Assembly: GCA_029255685.2 (NCBI GenBank)
Contig: CM055320.2
Coordinates: forward strand, 14,899,111 to 14,963,110
DNA length: 64,000 nt
Direction: 5' to 3'
Origin: Silene conica
Taxonomy: Eukaryota; Streptophyta; Magnoliopsida; Caryophyllales; Caryophyllaceae
The notes under the pieces were generated by a model. The model saw only the letters and a list, made by a program, of their open reading frames with translations. It ran no database searches and was not told where the DNA came from. Below are positions 36,420 to 45,768 of this stretch, in pieces. The position numbers and the translations under genes are program-made. Within the stretch, counting starts at the first letter, position 1. Each line of letters opens with the position of its first letter.

Positions 36420-37560
36420 CAAGGAGGGGTCAAGGTTTTGGGGAAGGAAGAGTCATAAGTTGGTCAAGAATGGTTGGTATAGAGAGCAGGGGTTTATAGA
36501 CATCTTTTAGGTCATCCAGTTCATTTGCAATTTTTCCGAGGCCGCCAACCATGATATCAGAAAGGTGCACCAACTGAGCTTTCACACTACGCAAATTTTA
36601 CAAACTCGAGCCAACTCCATCGTACCCATCTCCGTTCAAGCCCACTAATCTATTGTCAATCACATGGAGATGCATCTGACCAAAAATCTCATATGTTGTA
36701 CAATCCAACATTGGAACATGATATCCATCTTCTGAACCAGAGCACATTTTGTTGTCCCATCAAATGTGACACACATATCATAAGTATTTTTCTTTCTTTT
36801 TTTTTTTTTTTCTTTTTTTCTGTAACTAACATTCACAATGATTATACCATTCCACAACACACTGTACCACTAAATTATAGAGATCTTGACTAGCCAGCCT
36901 TGTGTTGCGAAAAGTACTCTTATATCCTTATAGGCACCATCTCTGTCTAAATATGGACAAACAAAATTTTGTTGAGAGAATGAATCTTGCCCATCGTCTT
37001 TCCAAAAATTAGTACGAAACACATGATAAAGCAAGGACATCAATAATATCTGCCAAGCAAAAAGCTCTTTTCCAAAACAGCATATTTAAAGGTGCTTGAG
37101 GATGTTTTGTTTGCCACTGACTCAAGGTTCTCTCTCCAGGTAACACTCCATGATTTCTAAGAAACATCAACCCTTTTTGTATTAGTTTTTCGCCTTTCAT
37201 ACGCAGATCATCGTCCATCCCTTCACTTTTAATTAAGAAACAAGGTGCAGCAAAGAAGGACTGAAACACATGATTGTTTATAATTACCTCGGCGAGGAAC
37301 TCTAGAAGGAGTCATTATTGCAGTAGTGTTGTTCTCAGTTACTGGTGGTCTTTCGTCAACCACGGTAAGGGACTTGGTGTTGGATGAACGCAAAGATCTC
37401 GACCGGGTGGGAAGTTTTTGTAGTTTTGGCACTAGGTAATGTATTTATGGAGCGGACGGTGGTGGTTGTTGGAGGAGAAGGTGGTGATATGAGGGTTTGC
37501 GAGATCGGGTGGGGGCAGAAGTAGGTGAGTTAATAGAGGATGCCTTGTTTTGCGCCATTG
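36420..37560 (-). other. env-like region of SIRE-D
   Basis: The minus strand has a Pro/Ser/Arg-rich start near 37,555 (MAQNKASSINSPTSAPTRSR) followed by a region that, near 37,009-37,269, reads like the helical 'putative plant transposon' type protein often found at the 3' end of SIRE elements. It lies in the same place as the Pro-rich frames in SIRE-A. It is broken. The function as an envelope protein is not shown. Confidence 0.4.
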
Positions 37561-37989
37561 AAGAAGGATAAAGGAGGAAGGTAAATTTGAGGTTTTAGGA
37601 TTTTTGGAATGGAGAAGATGAAGTAACTGGCTGGGTAATGAAGGGTAAAAATGAGGGTTTGGTGTTTTAAGTCGGGCTAGGGAAAGAAGGTTTACGGGTT
37701 GAGGGCCAAAGGTGGTTTTGGATGTTTTGACTTGGGCTTAGCTTTTGAATTGGGCTGGGTGTGTGTGGTTTAAGATGGAAGGGTGGGTTATATTTGCCAG
37801 AAAAAACATGCTACGAGTATACAATATAAACATTTTACGCAAAGAACGACTCGATGCTAGTCTTTGAACAACAACCGACTAAAGTAAGCAATTTACATTG
37901 AAACTGAAATCATGTGAGACACGTAGAAAACACATATGCACAACTCTTCCAAATTAGTCAGTCATGGGAGGAGAATAATTAAGACAAAG

Positions 37990-38340
37990 ACGCTAAGAAC
38001 TACTATTTAGAAGACCTAATTCTGATCGAATTTTCTCAATATGTTCTCTTGCTAAGGGTTTAGAAAAAATGCTAGACAATTGATCTTCAGTTTTGCAAAC
38101 TTCAAATATATGTTCCCTTTTTCGACATTATCACGAAAAAAATCAAGCAAGTGTTTAAGATCTTTTACCATCATCACATCATCCATGAAATGTGAAAAAG
38201 ACTTACCGTTTTTGCGAATACCAACTATATCACCTTTTTCGTTGTCTCTGAATGTCACATTTCCACCATTATAAGCCCTTAACGAGAGGATTTGGTTCTT
38301 ATTACCTGTCATATGTCATGAATCTCTACTATCAAGATAC
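37990..38340 (-). pseudogene. pol remnant of SIRE-D
   Basis: Short remnant with protease-flanking residues (HMTGNKNQILSL, VTFRDNEKGDIVGI) and residues typical of the end of Copia RNase H. Integrase and RT are not present. Confidence 0.7.
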
Positions 38341-38377
38341 CAATGGTGGCCTCCTCTCATATGACCCTGAAATAAGA

Positions 38378-40495
38378 TTAGTTAGATGATCTAGGAACCC
38401 AAACAAGTTTGGGTCCCTTCTTATGACGAACAGTGTCAAGAATATCTTTTCTAATCCACATTTTATTAACGACTTTTATGTTATTATCCAAATGTCTCAG
38501 TCGTTTGGCACAAGCATTAAATACGTGACCTGTTTTTCCACAAAATTTACAAATGATATATTCAGGTAATCCAACATATTTATGCTTGCGAAAGTCTCTA
38601 TCACTGGGTTCAGTTTTCTTAGCGTAAATGAAGTCACCCTGTTTTGAACAGTCTGGAGGTGTGTCTAATTTGCGTTCAGGAACCCGGACAGTACGATATT
38701 GAGGATCGTTTTGTCTAGTGTCAGAACTAGAATCATGCACATTTGAACAGACTGGAGGAGTGTTTAGTTTCTGTTCAGGAACCCAGATAGTACGATATTG
38801 AGGATCGTTTTGTCTAATGTCAGAACATGAATCGTACCCTAATCCAAGTTTCTTAGTGTTCTTAGATTGATGGACTAGGAAATTTAGCACGGTATTGCTT
38901 CCTTCCCATTTTGATGCAACATTTCTAGCATTATCCAGGTCTGTCTCTAGGTTTTTTACTCTTTCAAGTAGTTTCTTATGTTTGTATAAAAGAGCATCAT
39001 AATCAACGTTTAATCTATCAAACCTAGAGCATGTGTCTGAGTACCTAGAAGTTCTAGTAGCATGTAAAGTTTTTTGTTCCTCCAGTTCTTTAGTAAGCAT
39101 GTGAATTTGATTGACAAGAGACTCATTTTTGGCAGTAAGTTCAGTTAGTTCAGATTGAACAGTCTGGTTGACTGTCTGTTTGCCGACTTTTCTTAACTCA
39201 CGTTTTAAGTCTATGTTCTCCTCCGCTATACTTTTTATTTCAGATTGCATAGCATTCAGTTGTTTGTTCTATTCATAACTGTTATCTAAAGTCTCATCAA
39301 GTAATCTTAAAATTCTTTCTTTAGATAAAGACCGTATTTTAGTTTTGAGTTTTGAAAGACTTACCTCATCTTCGGATTCATTGTCTGATTCACTATCTGA
39401 GCCATCTGAGTGAGCCATAAGACATCTGATTGTATCCTCATCCCTTTTTCGTTGAGATCTTGGTTTGTAGATTGATCTCAGACACAACTTCTCATTTTTT
39501 CTATCATTAGAGGGTTCATCGGCTTCTGAATAAGACTCACCCCAAACTGCAGCCATCATTACACGTTTGTACTCTTGCTTAGATTTTTCACGTTTGTCCT
39601 TCGATTTTTCTTCTTCCCACATAGGACAATTTTTGATTTGATGATCACGTTCCCCACACTTGAAACAACCCATTCGAGATGTGGAACGTGATGAAGATGA
39701 TGAAAAATCCTTTGGTTTGTAACCATCAAACTTTCATTCATTCTGTTTTCTAATGATTTTAGCAATTCGTTTAGATAACAGAGCCACTTCCTCCTCAAGA
39801 TCATTTTCATTTTCACTTGAAAAGGCGTTTAAGGCTAGTCCCTTAGCTTTGGGCTTCTCAGCATCATTATCGAGAACTAACTCGTGTGCCATGAGAGATC
39901 CCATTAAAGCTTCATAGGTAAGAGTTGTTAAATCTCTAGCCTCTTCGATGGCGGTGACTTTAGCCTGCCATTTCTTAGTTAAACTTCTTAAAATTTTACG
40001 GACAATGTCCTCGGTTTCAAAAGTTTTACCAAGATTGGAAAGTTCATTAGTTATGTTGGAAAAACGTGAAGACATGCTTTTAATTGATTCATCTTGTTGC
40101 ATTTTAAAGGACTCGTATTGTTGCATTAAAATGTCAATACGTTGTTTCTTTACTTGCATTGTTCCCTCATGGGCTAGTTCTAGACTATCCCATATTTGTT
40201 TGGCCGTTTTACATCCTGCAATACGACTTGTTTTGGATTCTCCAATCCCAGATTGCAGGAGTGATATGGCTCTAGCATTCTTCTCCGCCTTTTTGTAATC
40301 ATTAGATGTGTAGTCCTTTGGTGCCTTTTCACTCACAACACCATTAGCATCGGTGGAGGTGATGGCAAGGGGACCATTTTGAATGATTACCCAACATTCG
40401 TAATCCGTTCCTTGTATAAAATGCATTATACGATTTTTCCACCAGCCATAGTCCGTGCCATCAAAGACAGGACATTTGACAATTTTGGAATTCAT
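38378..40495 (-). pseudogene. gag of SIRE-D
   Basis: The frame starts MNSKIVKCPVFDGTDYGWWK and is homologous to the SIRE-A gag: a UBN2-type domain, a first knuckle CFKCGERDHQIKNC, an acidic segment, a coiled coil, and a second knuckle CKFCGKTGHVFNAC. Before the second knuckle a unit of about 38 residues (core RQNDPQYRT.WVPE) occurs twice in tandem. It is broken, with a few breaks. Confidence 0.85.
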
Positions 40496-40585
40496 TGAAA
40501 AACAAAAAAAATAGGATAAATAAACTCAGAAAGGATCAAACTCTTTGCGGTAAAGCAATCAAGAGCACAAGGCTCTGATACCAAT

Positions 40586-41704
40586 TGTTGAGTTTATCGA
40601 TCCGGTACTTAAGAGGGGGAGGGGGTGAATTAAGTACCCTTTTTAAAATTAAAGCGGAAATAGCGTTCACGATTTATGCTGAAGCAGTACACAGTCAAAT
40701 TGAACAGTCACGAAGTCTGTTCAAACAATTAAAATTGTGTTGTACTGTTCTGATTGCTTGCGTGAAAATAATACTATGAACGAGAATGAAAGTAAAACAA
40801 ATAAAATGAAAGAAAGGGCGGGACACAAGATTTTTAACGTGGTTCGACCTACTCTCTAAAGGTGTACGTCCACCCTATTTCTCTTATTAAAAATCTCCTT
40901 ATAACCAAACCCGATTACAAAGAAATATCCCCACGATCAACCCGATCGTGCAACTCGAGTACAACCCGTACTCCAATGAAAGTTTTATCAAAAACAGAAA
41001 GTTACAACTCAAATGTCTTCTTATATGGTTCAATCAATTTGAACGATGAAGAACAATTAATTGTCACTGTGAATATAAGAACTTGTATACTCTAAGACAA
41101 TCTCAAAAACACAGCTTAAAAACTTTGCAAACCAAAAATAATATAAACTGTTTTACCAAGGATTTGCAAAAAGGCAATTAGACGCAAAGTTGATTTCTTT
41201 GAGAATGATTCTTGCACAAAATAATTTGATTGTAGTTGTGGTGCGTGAGTCAGCCCTTCACAAATGCTTCTTAAATAACCAAGGGTTGACCACAAGATTT
41301 TGGAAAAGAATTTTACCCAATTTTGGTAACCAGATTTCCGTGAGAAATCTTTTGACAAAAATTAAGTCAATCAAATCTTTTTAAACATATGCTAACTAAG
41401 ATAAAAATAAGACTTTGATACAAGTTAGGAAAGCTCAATCAAAATATTTTATAAGAAAATAGTTTCAAAGATTCTATTTATAAAATATTAAGCTGTGATT
41501 TATGAGATCAATAATTAGAGTAAGTACTAGTCTTATATTCTTACAACTTTACTAGACACGGACCGAGACAGACTCAAGCTATATCCAATATCCGAGCGAT
41601 CTGAAAGTCTTCATTAACCTGTTAAACAAACGTCTAGCAAAACATTAATTAAGAAGGGACGGAAAGTAAGAGGACTTGTCATCATCAACAAAATACGTCC
41701 AACA
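40586..41704 (-). repeat. 5' LTR of SIRE-D
   Basis: It is 1119 bp, the same length as the other LTR. The primer-binding site TGGTATCAGAGCC lies at 40,571-40,583 on the minus strand. Confidence 0.9.
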
Positions 41705-41752
41705 CAATGGTTGATTCCTCGGTTATGTTCCCTTATGTTGGAGGGGGAGATT

Positions 41753-42433
41753 TGTTGGGTGAAAACATCCAACACAAGGTATTCAATTTGCTAAGTGTTA
41801 CATGTTACATAAAATTAATAATGTACATGTAACTTAGGTAATGTTAAATGAGTGTTAATGCATTAGCTTAGCGTTGCGTAAAAATTTGCATTAACACTTG
41901 GTGAAACAAATGAATTATATTAATTCATTTGTGTGGTAACGTGAAGTAACCTTATGACATTAAAATATAACGTCACTTCACAAGACTATATAAAGGATTG
42001 TTTTCCTTTGGAAAATATATCTCACAAACAATAATCAAACAAGGTGACTTGTTATCTAAAATAACAAGTCGGGGTTTGACGGTGAGAGGCAGTATAACAG
42101 GTATTTTTATACAATAATTTAGGAGGTTATTCTAGGGGTAATATTGGTGGCATTTACTAATATTATTGGAAGGCTAGAAATTGTGATCTTATATTATTGT
42201 GGGTTTCGAGTTTGTATTTAATTCGGAACGGTTACGTTGTACTGGTACTATTTTATAGTGGATTCTGGTCGATTTGGCTAGTGGGTTTTACTTCCGGTTT
42301 GGAAGATTTTGCCCTGGGTTTGACCCTAAATATTGTTTCATCTTATTATTGCTTACATTTATTTACTTTTACGGTTTACTTGTCGGTTGGTTGTTTCCGT
42401 TGCACGTGGGATATTGGCGCTAATTTCCCAACA
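41753..42433 (+). repeat. 3' LTR of Copia-E
   Basis: This is a 681-bp sequence with TGTTGGG/CCCAACA inverted ends, preceded by a polypurine tract. A TATATAAA box lies at 41,987-41,994 and is followed about 30 bp later by a plausible start region. Its partner LTR is not in the window. Confidence 0.75.
41987..41994 (+). promoter_or_regulatory. TATA box in Copia-E LTR
   Basis: TATATAAA lies 235 bp into the LTR, a position consistent with a U3/R boundary. Confidence 0.45.
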
Positions 42434-43585
42434 AGTTTTGGCAAAATGCAGAAAAGAAAAGGGTTGGATGCTGCACTGTTGCAAGATTGCAAGTTCCGTC
42501 CTTTTTTTCTTTTCTTTTTTCTCTTCAGCCAATCCAAGGGTGCCACTTATTGGGTCAAGAAGTTCAAGAGAAGGTCATGGAGTGACGTCTTGTTACATTG
42601 GGTCACCTTACTTTTGCTCTTAATCCTTGATTAACATGACCCACCCCCTTATGACCTCCTCCATGATCTTGGATATGGGTGGTCTTAGGTGTGTGGAGGG
42701 AGTAGCACAAACAACTATCTCTTGTGCTGCGAAAAGTTGGTTGTTACTGTAGATTATAACATTAATTATAACACAAATTCTCATTAAACACAGAGAATAT
42801 TCGTCACAAGTTGAAAACGGATGTTGACACTCTCACAATTGCAAATGGTAAATCAAGTGGGAATTAAAGGGAGCACCCTATTTGCTCTCCCACCTGTGAT
42901 ATTGTGAGAGAAGCATTATCCTTCCTCAGCTTATTACGGATAAAGTTTGTCTTCAATGAGACAAGATGTAATTATAATTGTACAATTTCAGTTAAGACGA
43001 TTCAGTAAAAGTTGTTTACGTTAAGGTGATTTCCCAAACAACAACTTTAATAGTTTTGCAACATCAACGACTAATCCATATAACAAGGTGTTTGATAATG
43101 ATTTGATCCTTTATATTGACAAAGTGAATATTAAAACTTACTATTCATTTTACACAAACTTTTTTTATGACGGAAAAAATTCGTCACAAGGTTATGACGT
43201 GAGACAGGTTTAAATGGGAGGACAAATGGGAGGAACTGAGGAAGTGGAAGAGGGTTGTGAAAGGTGACGAACCCGTGATTGTCACAAGTAAAACAGACTG
43301 TTCATTTTAAATTGTAACGGATCTATACATCAAATAAATTTTGAACCATGCGATTTGAGTTGAGGTTAGTTTAAAAATCAATTAAGATCTAGTTAATTCT
43401 TTGTATCAACTCCAACATTATGAAACTAAAGACTCTGTATTTCGAATTAGCTTTGATTCAATTAATTTTATGCATTGGATTTGGGACACTTGAAACCAAT
43501 CATACTCAGATAATTCCATGAATATGCCTTTTATATGCTAAGTTTTGTTGGTTAAGGTCAACACATTGCTATTACTTTAATAGTA
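42434..43585. other. Intergenic, old repeat remnants
   Basis: No convincing gene. An imperfect hairpin lies at about 42,828-42,916 (CTCTCACAAT...ATTGTGAGAG outer arms, GGGAGC...GCTC inner arms). 'TTCGTCACAAG' occurs at about 42,802 and 43,189, suggesting decayed copies of the GTGACGGA-type MITE seen at 43,592. Confidence 0.4.
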
Positions 43586-43591
43586 AGTCTT

Positions 43592-43739
43592 GCTTGTGAC
43601 GGATCACCATTTGTGACGGGTATTTTGTGAGATAAAATGGATAGAAAATGAGTTAGTGGAGAAAGGGGACCACATGAATAGTGTTGGAGAAAGAGAAAAA
43701 GTGGGTATTTTGTGAAAGGAAACGGTATCCGTCACAAGC
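43592..43739. mobile_element. Small MITE with GCTTGTGACGGAT ends
   Basis: A 148-bp segment bounded by perfect 13-bp inverted repeats GCTTGTGACGGAT and ATCCGTCACAAGC, with further internal copies of the same motif (TTTGTGACGGG; GCGACGGATA just outside). The superfamily is not assigned and no clear TSD is seen. Confidence 0.5.
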
Positions 43740-43867
43740 TTGCGACGGATAGTGCGGTTGCAAATAAGAATTTGTGTTACTTTAAAACCCTCTTGACATA
43801 TCACGCGGACAAGAAATCTAGTTATAATTATATTTACACTAAGGTCCTGTTCTTTCTGGCTTATTTT

Positions 43868-44030
43868 CAGCCCGTTTCAGTTCAGCTCAGCTCTATTCAG
43901 TTCAGTTCAGCTCAGCTCAGCTCATTTCAGTTCAGCTCAGCTTCATTCAGTTCAGTTCAGTTCAGTTCAGCTCAGATTCATTCAATTCAGTTCAGTTCTG
44001 CTCAGCTCGACTTTATTAAGTTCAGCCCAC
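43868..44030. repeat. TCAGTTCAGCTC subterminal repeats (left)
   Basis: A run of five-base units AGTTC/AGCTC. Similar runs lie at 45,178-45,355, in the MITE at 46,358 and at 62,840-62,930, so they belong to the TIR family and are not a free microsatellite. Confidence 0.75.
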
Positions 44031-44069
44031 ATTATTATTATTATTATTATTATTATTTTTTTTTTTTTT

Positions 44070-44455
44070 TTTTTTTTTTTTTATTATGAACTTGGATATT
44101 TTATTAAAAATAATGGAGAAATTACATGAAATTGGTGGGCACCCGCGAAACTAGCTGAACACCCACACCCTTAGGAATAGCAAAACTAAGGCGAGAAAAA
44201 ATAAAAGCAGCAGTCCGTGAGCCGGCATCCTGGGACACAGAAAACTTCTGAATCCGCTTGAGCAAGGAAACAACATCTTCCCCTAATTCTCCCAAAGAAG
44301 AGATGGAGAACGGCAAGAAGCCATAACCATGCCCCGCGCACAAGTCCCTGTACTTGGCGCACTTCCTCCGAGCAGCATCAACCACCACCCCTCCTGCCAC
44401 AAAATCAGTCATGCCTGACTGAGTCAAAGGAGAGGACCCAACCAAGTCCATACAA
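44070..44455 (-). mobile_element. 5'-truncated LINE-like fragment in (ATT)n
   Basis: The minus strand encodes about 109 residues (MDLVGSSPLTQSGMTDF...LVSRVPTNFM) homologous at roughly three quarters of positions to the C-terminal end of the ORF at 63,035-63,910. A different 3' UTR follows, then an A-rich and (AAT)n tail. The fragment is bounded on both sides by (ATT)n. The pattern of a 3' end with tail and a lost 5' part is that of target-primed LINE insertion. Only the extreme C-terminus of the protein is present. Confidence 0.65.
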
Positions 44456-44488
44456 ACATGATTATTATTTTTATTATTATTATTATTA

Positions 44489-44535
<47 letters not shown>

Positions 44536-44651
44536 TTATTTATTTATTTATTATTCTATTTATTATTATTAATTAATAATTATTATTATGATTATTATTG
44601 TTGTTTTTATTATTTCTTCATTGTATTATTATTTTATATATATTTTTATTG

Positions 44652-44693
<42 letters not shown>

Positions 44694-44700
44694 GTAAACA
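44456..44700. repeat. (ATT)n / (AAT)n microsatellite
   Basis: Long ATT runs followed by AAT runs. Apparent poly-Ile reading frames here are artefacts. Confidence 0.85.
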
Positions 44701-44822
44701 TGAAAGAGTGGAGAAAAATGTAATTGAGAAGTAAAATTTGATAACATTCAAATAATAATATTTGTTAACACAATCGAAAATCATAATCTTGAAAATATAG
44801 ATATCATTAACAAAGACATCAT

Positions 44823-44966
44823 CTATGTTGCTTCGCTATTGACTTCCGTATCATCTTGATGTGCTTCATTATCGAGGTCATTATGGACACCAATATCACG
44901 TCCTATTTGTATTGCAATTTCTTTTCGAACTTTGTCCATGAGTTTCTTTCGTGCTTTATCATCCAT
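44823..44966 (-). pseudogene. Short charged frame in the TIR element, unrecognised
   Basis: The minus strand reads MDDKARKKLMDKVRKEIAIQ and continues in an acidic tail to a stop, 47 residues in all. Codon use looks protein-like against the (ATT)n surroundings. It may be the last exon of an ancestral PIF/Harbinger ORF or of a captured gene. I do not recognise it. Confidence 0.35.
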
Positions 44967-45381
44967 ATTTGAATCTGTTCTTCCTTGAATACTTTACGTT
45001 GTATAACAAAAAAAGAAAAAGAAAATTAATATTTATTTTAATATAATTATTTTTAAAAAAACGCAAATTTGTATTAATCAAACTTTTTTTATATTAATAA
45101 TAATAATAATAATATTATTATTAGTTATTACACTTTAATTAAACATTTATATTCAGTTTATTTCTATTAATTTCTGCTTCATTCAGCTCAGTTCAGTTCA
45201 GCTCGATTAAATTCAGTTCAGTTCAGCTCAGTTCAGTTCAGCTCAGTTCAGTTCAGTTCAGTCCAGCTCAGCTCGATTCAGTTCAGCTCAGCTCAGCTCA
45301 GTTCAGTTCAGTTCAGCTCAGCCCAATTCAGTTCAGCTCAGTTCAGTTCAGCTCTAAAAAACCAGAAAGAACAAGGCCTAA

Positions 45382-45768
45382 GTCTTTGTGTGACGGACAT
45401 TATCCATTGTAGACTAAAATAGTCCTCTACGGCAGTGCCCCCTCTAGCACCTGTCCATCACTCTCAGATTGGTGTATCGCTTTCGGAAGTCTCAACTCTC
45501 AAACACAGCCCCCACCCCTCATTCTCTCTTGTCTGCTCACCTCTAACGCTCCGAAAGCAACACAACATTCAAACTACACAACAAGTGGGAACTCTCTTGT
45601 CCTCATTCCTCATTTCCTCATTTCCTCATTTCCTCTCCTACCCTTTCCCAAACCAACCCCATTACATTTAATTACACAAATACCTTAAACAATCCTAATA
45701 ACACCATTTCAACTGTACACAATAAAACTCACAAGAAAGAAACATAAACAGTGTATAAAGGAATAAGG
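45382..45768 (+). promoter_or_regulatory. Proximal promoter and 5' UTR region of the KIX gene
   Basis: Only about 390 bp separate the TIR element from the start codon. The stretch holds a CT-rich microsatellite ('CCTCATTT' repeated, about 45,602-45,640), as is common in plant 5' UTRs. A TATAAAGG at 45,754 is too close to the ATG to be a promoter. No convincing TATA box was found further up. Confidence 0.45.

Larger units (their letters stand above)
34872..41704 (-). mobile_element. SIRE-D: SIRE/Maximus-like Copia element lacking most of pol
   Basis: A minus-strand element with two 1119-bp LTRs (34,872-35,990 and 40,586-41,704) and a perfect TSD, CAATG (34,867-34,871 and 41,705-41,709). Parts seen: initiator-Met primer site, gag, a protease-to-RNase H remnant of only a few hundred bases, an env-like region, and a polypurine tract. 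The LTRs differ at about eight positions by eye (0.7%), so it is young. It is broken: gag carries a few breaks and pol is nearly absent, so it could move only with another element's enzymes. SIRE-A in the same window belongs to the same lineage, but its LTR is clearly different. Confidence 0.88.
34498..42433 (+). mobile_element. Copia-E: older, reduced Copia element that hosts Copia-C and SIRE-D
   Basis: Visible parts are an interior piece (34,498-34,871), a short interior tail ending in a GGAGGGGGAGA polypurine tract (41,710-41,752), and the 3' LTR (41,753-42,433). Its left part lies outside the window, beyond the elements nested in Copia-C. The interior piece encodes a GAG-pre-integrase-like stretch (VLKVTKGSMVLMKGELCRGL) and then runs into non-coding sequence. 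I see no integrase or RT, so the element was already incomplete or non-autonomous. It is broken, with an unknown number of breaks. Confidence 0.7.
43843..45378. mobile_element. PIF/Harbinger-type TIR element with internal LINE fragment
   Basis: A 1536-bp element with imperfect TIRs (GGTCCTGTTCTTTCTGG and the inverse of CCAGAAAGAACAAGGCC) and a TAA target duplication (43,840-43,842 and 45,379-45,381), as expected for PIF/Harbinger. Both subterminal regions are packed with 5-bp TCAGT/TCAGC-type units (about 43,868-44,020 and 45,178-45,355). The middle holds long (ATT)n tracts, a LINE-like fragment (44,070-44,455) and a short minus-strand frame (44,823-44,966). No transposase is seen. It ends about 390 bp before the KIX-gene start codon. 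Confidence 0.75.

Noticed and set aside
36785-36825. T-rich run as a LINE or SINE tail
   Set aside because: There is no element body or TSD next to it; it is a simple T/C tract within SIRE-D.
37229-37432. Possible host gene in the Ser/Pro-rich stretch
   Set aside because: The position inside SIRE-D between pol remnant and 3' LTR, and the similar region in SIRE-A, fit the env-like part of the element better.
42197-42634. 145-codon frame with hydrophobic residues
   Set aside because: It runs across the Copia-E LTR end into flanking DNA, with no motif and T-rich composition.
44458-44652. 64-codon reading frame of mostly Ile and Tyr
   Set aside because: It is a translation of (ATT)n microsatellite.
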